This document shows positions 60,046 through 64,000 of a stretch of DNA of 64,000 bases, piece by piece. The notes beneath the pieces are model-generated. The model was not told the origin of the DNA, did no database searches, and was given only the letters and a program-made list of their open reading frames with translations. Within the stretch, counting starts at the first letter, position 1. Each line of letters opens with the position of its first letter. The translations under genes were made by a program, and so were the position numbers. The DNA comes from Pontibacter russatus (GTDB taxonomy: Bacteria; Bacteroidota; Bacteroidia; Cytophagales; Hymenobacteraceae): contig NZ_CP047984.1 in NCBI RefSeq assembly GCF_009931655.1, forward strand, positions 3,055,001 through 3,119,000. Reading direction: 5' to 3'.

Positions 60046-60543
60046 TTAGCTCTTCATGTTGATGAACTGCAGCGGCATGCCTATCTGCTCGGTGTTGCCG
60101 CGCAGCAGGGCGATCACCTCCTGCAGGTCGTCTATTTTCTTGCCCGTCACGCGTATCTGCTCGTCCATGATGGCCGCCGTCACTTTCACCTTGCTGTCCT
60201 TGATCAGTTTCATGATCTTTTTGGAGGTCTCCTTGTCGATGCCGGCTTTCACCTTGATGTCCTTTTTCACCATCGCCCCCGACTGGTACGCCTCTTTCGA
60301 GAAGTCGAGCGCGGTGCCGTCCAGCCCCTGCTTCACCATTTTGCCGAGCAGCACGTCCTCGGTGTGCTGCACGCGCATGTCGTTCTCCATGGAGATGTGT
60401 ACCTCGTTGCTTTTTTTGTCGTACTCGAGGCTGCCCTTGGTGTCGCGGAAGTCGTAGCGGTTCATGATCTCCTTGCGGGCCGTGTTCACGGCATTGTCCA
60501 TGGTCTGCGGATCCACCTTGCTCACGATGTCGAAAGATGCCAT
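60046..60543 (-). CDS. YajQ family nucleotide-binding protein
   Basis: 165 residues, full length. The start MASFDIVSKVDPQTMDNAVN, RYDFRDTKGSLEYDK and the ending RGNTEQIGMPLQFINMK define the family: two ferredoxin-like domains binding nucleotides or RNA; some members bind cyclic di-GMP and act on transcription factors. Cytoplasmic. It begins 503 bases after the large repeat region and is in the same orientation as terC, but the intervening inverted repeat may separate their transcription. Confidence 0.93.
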   Translation of the reverse strand: MASFDIVSKVDPQTMDNAVNTARKEIMNRYDFRDTKGSLEYDKKSNEVHISMENDMRVQHTEDVLLGKMVKQGLDGTALDFSKEAYQSGAMVKKDIKVKAGIDKETSKKIMKLIKDSKVKVTAAIMDEQIRVTGKKIDDLQEVIALLRGNTEQIGMPLQFINMKS

Positions 60544-61190
60544 AGTTTTATTGTTGAAGTTGTGTCTGAATTTAGATTTACACGCTATAAAGCCGACAAA
60601 GTTATTTTTTTAGCCGTCAGGTGCAAAATAAATGGCGCGGGGCCTTCTGCTACCTGCCTTGGCTGCAGGTTGTTGTTTTTTGAATAGCTTCCTGGTTAAA
60701 GAATTGAAAAGACCTGCCGACGCAGTGATAGAGCGGCAACGCACGTACTACAGGAAAGGGCGGTTGGCTTTATGGCTGATACAGGACGTTATATTTGGTA
60801 CAGGGCGCTACGCAAAAAAGTAAAGCAGTTTTTTATGATCGGTGAGTTAGGGCCATATATCAATGCCGCCCACTTAAGAAATTTTTCTTTGTCATCTCGA
60901 ACAACGTGAGAGATCTAAACAGAATTCCAGGTAGATTTCTCTCAGCTACGGTGGCTCTCATCGGCTCACGCCTCAAGCATGTTCGGAACGACAATTTACC
61001 TGTAGTCGTCTTTAAGTGGACGGCATTGGGACGCAAGCGCCATATATGGCTATATAGGCTTTCCCTCAGGGGCATTTTTCGGCAGGGGCCGTAAATTGCA
61101 GCTTAAGTCATATATAAATATCAGCCCGATCTGCTACAACATCAAAAACAGCCACTTAACAATCAACAGCCATCAACCAACTATCAAACA
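60544..61190. other. Gene-free region between yajQ and the acetyltransferase
   Basis: 650 bases without a supported gene. A 63-codon frame at 60632-60823 has no recognised features. It contains a Bacteroidota-type dispersed repeat (60890-60994), several TATATA words and a CAAC-rich tract (61142-61190) directly before the next start codon. Confidence 0.5.
60890..60994. repeat. Dispersed GTCATCTCGAAC-type repeat
   Basis: TGTCATCTCGAACAACGTGA (60890-60909), GAGATCTAAACAG, then AGATTTCTCTCAG, and GTTCGGAACGACAA (60981-60994) at the far end form a degenerate inverted repeat. Phrases such as TCATTTCGAACGAAGTGAG are familiar intergenic repeats in Bacteroidota; this copy appears decayed. Mobility is not evident. 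Confidence 0.55.
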
Positions 61191-61625
61191 ATGGAAGTAA
61201 TAGAGCCCGCCACGCCGGAAGAATTTGAGAAATACTACCGCCTGCGCTACGAAGTCCTGCGCCAGCCCTGGGGCGAGCCGGAGGGAAGCGAGCGCGCCCC
61301 GGACGACGCCACCGCCATACACGCCATGCTGGTAGAAGAGAACGGCGAGGTCGTGGGCGTCTGCCGCCTGCACCTGAACACGCCCCAGGAGGGGCAACTG
61401 CGCTTTATGGGCATCCGGGAAGACAAGCGGGGCCAGCAACTGGGCTTCCGGCTGATGGAGTACATGGAGGCGCGCGCCAAAGCCCTGGGGGCCATTACCC
61501 TGATGCTGCACGCCCGCCCGAACGCCGTTAACTTTTACCGCCGGAACGGGTATGAGGTAGTAAAAGAATCTTATATCCTGTTTGGCACCATGCAGCACTA
61601 CCTGATGACCAAGCAACTGAGCTAA
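61191..61625 (+). CDS. GNAT family N-acetyltransferase
   Basis: 144 residues. The GNAT acetyl-CoA site is seen in RFMGIREDKRGQQLGFRLME (the RxxGxG/A-like loop as RGQQLG) with the C-terminal ALGAITLMLHARPNAVNFYRRNGY helix-strand part. The N-terminus is IEPATPEEFEKYYRLRYEVL. It transfers acetyl groups to an unknown small substrate or protein in the cytoplasm. It starts right after a CAAC repeat tract and is followed 10 bases later by a lipocalin gene. Confidence 0.9.
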   Translation: MEVIEPATPEEFEKYYRLRYEVLRQPWGEPEGSERAPDDATAIHAMLVEENGEVVGVCRLHLNTPQEGQLRFMGIREDKRGQQLGFRLMEYMEARAKALGAITLMLHARPNAVNFYRRNGYEVVKESYILFGTMQHYLMTKQLS

Positions 61626-61635
61626 CCTATAGGCT

Positions 61636-62184
61636 ATGAAAAAACGAACAAAATACTGGCTGACTGCCGGGGGCCTGGTGGCCGCTGCCGCCGCTGTGGG
61701 CAAATACAGCAAGAAAAACGACCCGCTCGACACAGTACCCGAGGTGGACCTGGATCTGTATCAGGGCCGCTGGTACGAGATCGCGCGGCTGCCGCAGCGC
61801 TTCGAGAAGGGCTGCCACTGCGTTTTCGCCGAGTATACCAGGCACCCGGACGGCCATGTGGAGGTATATAACTACTGCCGCAAGGGCGGGCCCGGCGGCA
61901 AAGAGAAAACCGCCAAAGGCAAGGCCTTTCCGGTGGCGGGCAGCCACAACAGCAAGCTGAAAGTACAGTTCTTCTGGCCCTTCCGCGGCGACTACTGGGT
62001 GCTGGAACTGGACCCTGACTACCAGCACGTGCTCGTTGGGGCGCCAGACCGCGCCAGCCTCTGGGTGCTCTCCCGCACGCCCCGGTTAGACCCAGCCATA
62101 TATAACCGCCTGGTCCAGTCGGCGCGGCAAAAAGGCTTCCCGGTAGAGAAACTGCAGCTCACGGACCAGAGCTGCCATATATAG
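61636..62184 (+). CDS. Lipocalin family (Blc-type) protein
   Basis: 182 residues. Lipocalin motif 1 is GRWYEIARLPQRFEKGC at about 44-60, with the later FFWPFRGDYWVLELDPDYQH and the arginine motif VLSRTPRLD. The N-terminus has a short hydrophobic segment (YWLTAGGLVAAAAAVGKY), a signal anchor without lipobox cysteine. Blc-type lipocalins bind lysophospholipids or fatty acids at the envelope. Probably translated from the same transcript as the acetyltransferase. Confidence 0.88.
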   Translation: MKKRTKYWLTAGGLVAAAAAVGKYSKKNDPLDTVPEVDLDLYQGRWYEIARLPQRFEKGCHCVFAEYTRHPDGHVEVYNYCRKGGPGGKEKTAKGKAFPVAGSHNSKLKVQFFWPFRGDYWVLELDPDYQHVLVGAPDRASLWVLSRTPRLDPAIYNRLVQSARQKGFPVEKLQLTDQSCHI

Positions 62185-62231
62185 CTTAACCCGCTACGCA
62201 GGAGTGTGGCCGTAGCGAAATTGGGGCGGGA

Positions 62232-62693
62232 TCAGTCGGTGTCGCTGCGCATCTCCTGCCGGCGCATCGGCATCTGGTCAATGCGGCCGAAGATCTTATC
62301 TAGGCCGACAGGCGAAGTGTTTCGACTTTTTTCTGTGCCGTCTTTGCCAATTAATAGCACGGTAAACGACTCCGGCGGCACCCGGAAGCGCGCGCGCAGC
62401 GTCTGGCTCCGCCGTCGCCGTTGCAGCGCGCCGTCTATATATACTTTGTCCGGCCCCACCAGCTCCACCACCACCACCATGTCCCGCTCCCGGAGGCCCG
62501 GCGCATCCGCCTGAATGTTTTCTTTCTGGCGGAGATAGTCGGGGTTGCTTCCTGAAGGGGAGAAAAGCAGCAGCGGCCGTTTCTTCCATTTATATTTTTC
62601 AAGGTCGGCTTCCATAGGTTTCAGCTGCGCGTCGGCCCGCAACCCGACAAGCAGCAAACCGGCCACCACCAGGGAAATTGTTGTCTTCTTCAT
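62232..62693 (-). CDS. DUF4174 family secreted protein
   Basis: 153 residues from the ATG at 62693, followed directly by a signal peptide (TISLVVAGLLLVGLRADAQ). The mature part has the thioredoxin-like DUF4174 plan: KWKKRPLLLFSPSGSNPDYL, then RERDMVVVVE and LLIGKDGTEKSRNTSPVGLD. No CxxC is present. Periplasmic, function unknown. It converges with the lipocalin gene. Confidence 0.82.
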   Translation of the reverse strand: MKKTTISLVVAGLLLVGLRADAQLKPMEADLEKYKWKKRPLLLFSPSGSNPDYLRQKENIQADAPGLRERDMVVVVELVGPDKVYIDGALQRRRRSQTLRARFRVPPESFTVLLIGKDGTEKSRNTSPVGLDKIFGRIDQMPMRRQEMRSDTD

Positions 62694-62841
62694 CTTCCTG
62701 CATACGCGTGCAGTGCGCTGCCCGGTTGGTGCTGGCGCGCCAAATGTACGGCTTGCTCCGCCTGCTATATACAAAGGCGGCAAAACAGTTGCGGCGCGGC
62801 CGGATATTCCGTAAAATCAATTTGTCCAAAACACCTCAACG

Positions 62842-63384
62842 ATGACATCAACCGAAGAAACAGAGCGACTGCGCTACCCCATTGGCAAGTACAGTCATGC
62901 CACGCCGTTAACTGATGAGCAGGTAGCGGAAGCCATCCTGTCCATTGCCGGGCTGCCTTCCAGGCTGCAGGAGGCAGTGGCAAACCTCACGCCCACGCAA
63001 CTCGACACGCCTTACCGCGACGGCGGCTGGACGGTTCGCCAGGTGGTCCACCATCTCCCCGACAGTCACCTGAACGGCTACACCCGCCAGAAGCTGGCCC
63101 TGACGGAAGAAAATCCCACCATCAGGCCATACCGGGAGGGGGAGTGGGCCATGCTGCCGGACAGCCTGCAGGGCGCGCCAGAAATTTCGATAGCATTGCT
63201 GACAGCTTTGCACCAGCGCTGGGTGCTGCTGCTCAGGAGCCTGCAGCCGCAGCAACTGGAGCGGAGGTTCATTCACCCGGTTGGCGGGGAGCAGCGACTC
63301 CGGGAGCATATCGGGTTGTATGCCTGGCACGGGGAGCACCATTTAGCCCATATTACCGAACTGAAGAAACGGAAAGGCTGGTGA
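62842..63384 (+). CDS. DinB/YfiT-type metal-dependent transferase
   Basis: 180 residues. DinB-fold metalloprotein of the YfiT/BstA group: the start RYPIGKY is typical, and the metal histidines lie in VRQVVHHLPDSH and in YAWHGEHHLAHI. In Firmicutes such enzymes are bacillithiol S-transferases; Bacteroidota also make bacillithiol, so thiol transfer or detoxification is a fair guess. Cytoplasmic. TCAATTTG (62817-62824) upstream resembles a -7 box. Confidence 0.88.
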   Translation: MTSTEETERLRYPIGKYSHATPLTDEQVAEAILSIAGLPSRLQEAVANLTPTQLDTPYRDGGWTVRQVVHHLPDSHLNGYTRQKLALTEENPTIRPYREGEWAMLPDSLQGAPEISIALLTALHQRWVLLLRSLQPQQLERRFIHPVGGEQRLREHIGLYAWHGEHHLAHITELKKRKGW

Positions 63385-63560
63385 GAGAAGTAGCTTTCTG
63401 TGATCTGGATGCCATATATCAGGAACATCAGAAGTAGACCCATTATATCCGAGCATGAAATACATATTGATAATAGAAATGGCTTATATATGGGAAAATG
63501 GTTGATGGTTATTAAGCAGATTGCTAATAAAATATTTTTTCAGGTTTTTTGTTGAAAAAT

Positions 63561-63591
63561 TTTGAATTAATAGAATCTTCCTCTACATTTG
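63561..63591 (+). promoter_or_regulatory. Consensus promoter of the tRNA-like RNA
   Basis: TTTG at 63561-63564, a 19-base spacer and TACATTTG at 63584-63591: a full match to the Bacteroidota consensus TTTG-N19-TAnnTTTG. It ends 15 bases before the tRNA-like acceptor stem. Confidence 0.88.
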
Positions 63592-63606
63592 AGACATCAA
63601 ACACAA

Positions 63607-63747
63607 TGTAGGGTGTTGAAACTGGCAGACAAGCCCTCCGATCTCGGGGGTGGAGGCTCCGGGACAAAGCAGCTTTTTGACCTAACGCTAGTACAAAGAT
63701 ATTTGCCTAACCGCTCCGTGGAGGTTCGATTCCTCCCCCTACAGCCA
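63607..63747 (+). ncRNA. tRNA-like RNA, class II form with 57-nt expansion
   Basis: 141 bases. A perfect 7-bp acceptor stem (TGTAGGG 63607-63613 with CCCTACA 63737-63743), discriminator G and encoded CCA (63745-63747). Class II D arm TTGAAACTGGCAGACAA (63616-63632), T arm GGAGG-TTCGATT-CCTCC (63720-63736). The anticodon arm CCCTC-CGATCTC-GGGGG (63634-63650) lacks the universal U33, and its central triplet ATC would not read leucine although the D arm is Leu-like. Between anticodon and T arms are 69 bases instead of about 12. GCTCCG occurs at 63656-63661 and 63713-63718; removal of one copy plus the DNA between (57 bases) gives a normal 84-nt class II shape. It may be an interrupted tRNA, a pseudogene or a new tRNA-like RNA. 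Confidence 0.7.
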
Positions 63748-63749
63748 CA

Positions 63750-63786
63750 AAGCCTCTCTATCAACAATAGAGAGGCTTCTTTTTTC
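63750..63786 (+). terminator. Terminator of the tRNA-like RNA
   Basis: AAGCCTCTCTA (63750-63760) pairs exactly with TAGAGAGGCTT (63768-63778), 7-base loop, then CTTTTTTT. It begins 2 bases after the CCA end. Confidence 0.93.
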
Positions 63787-64000
63787 CCTCCCCAGACCTA
63801 CTCCTGCTAAACCATGCTTATCATCCACTTGGCTGCCCCACGCACGAGTAGCATCCGCTTAACAGCAGGCACCGCGCCTTTGTGAAGATGCCTATATAGA
63901 AGCCATATAGCCCAGGGCTCCGCCTGCTGCCAGACTTGATTTGAAAGGTCCGTGGCAGGCCGGTGCAGCGCTTACTGCCAAAGAATAACGATACCTGTAA
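63787..64000. other. No recognised feature to the window edge
   Basis: About 210 bases with a few TATATAG words and no convincing open frame, hairpin or promoter; any gene here would extend beyond the window. Confidence 0.5.

Noticed and set aside
60632..60823. 63-codon frame after yajQ
   Set aside because: Short, no homology recognised, and lies within a repeat-rich gap.
63607..63747. Group I or group II intron within a tRNA gene
   Set aside because: The extra segment is only 57 bases, far below the size of either intron class, and it lies in the variable region, not in the anticodon loop.
63607..63747. tmRNA
   Set aside because: Too short, no tag reading frame or pseudoknots, and the 5' end does not match tmRNA.
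1..64000. CRISPR arrays, prophage or IS transposase genes
   Set aside because: No evenly spaced repeat array, no integrase, transposase or phage structural gene was found on either strand.

Overview
The window looks like a chromosomal segment of a GC-rich Bacteroidota, most likely of the Hymenobacteraceae/Pontibacter type. The evidence is SusC/SusD and carboxypeptidase-regulatory-domain TonB-dependent receptors, many DUF families typical of the phylum (DUF2520, DUF4142, DUF4174, DUF4442), promoters of the Bacteroidota form TTTG-N19-TAnnTTTG, and CCA-less tRNA genes. The genus is an inference. A striking genome-wide feature is the excess of TATATA/ATATAT, in spacers and inside genes.

Layout. 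1-321: end of a MoxR-type AAA+ ATPase. 322-1085: non-coding, TATATA-rich. 1086-10351 (minus): a carbohydrate locus with SusC, SusD, a Tat-exported Gfo/Idh/MocA oxidoreductase, and a GMC oxidoreductase with its Tat-signal partner subunit. Together they suggest periplasmic oxidation of a glycoside. 11306-21916: a phosphate-starvation locus. A TonB-dependent receptor and a surface beta-helix lipoprotein run leftwards; an OprP/OprO-like porin and pstS-pstC-pstA-pstB-phoU run rightwards. The divergent control region carries arrays of 7-bp units at exact 11-bp spacing, the geometry of PhoB boxes, placed 8 bp before a -7 element on both strands.

22226-27210: cytochrome c maturation genes ccmB, ccmC, ccmD-like, ccmE (CxxxY type) and ccmF. 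27317-32027: a DUF2520 Rossmann protein, ferredoxin and IscX, KdsC, a cold-shock protein, a UbiA prenyltransferase, a Fur-family regulator and a DUF4442 protein. 32176-33625: an AT-rich patch with a lipoprotein and a MazF-type toxin-antitoxin pair, probably acquired. 33751-36548: a sugar-related cluster (Gfo/Idh/MocA, amino-sugar phosphate deaminase/isomerase, PhyH dioxygenase). 36670-38817: purN-purH. 39136-44721: the rod-shape operon mreB-mreC-mreD-mrdA-rodA.

44911-50012: a lipoprotein, tRNA-Leu(TAA), tRNA-Gly(GCC), mutS, a cluster of AATCC palindromes and a TrmH-type RNA methyltransferase. 50434-58956: an outer-membrane receptor, an M19 dipeptidase, small hypothetical proteins, a DUF4142 lipoprotein and an M28 peptidase. 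59094-63384: TerC, YajQ, a GNAT acetyltransferase, a lipocalin, DUF4174 and a DinB/YfiT protein.

63561-63786 holds an independent RNA transcription unit: a perfect promoter, a 141-nt tRNA-like molecule with intact acceptor and T arms, an encoded CCA, an anomalous anticodon loop and a 57-nt expansion bounded by a repeated hexamer, followed by a strong terminator. This unit, the TATATA bias and the Pho-controlled receptor/beta-helix pair are the best candidates for undescribed biology here.
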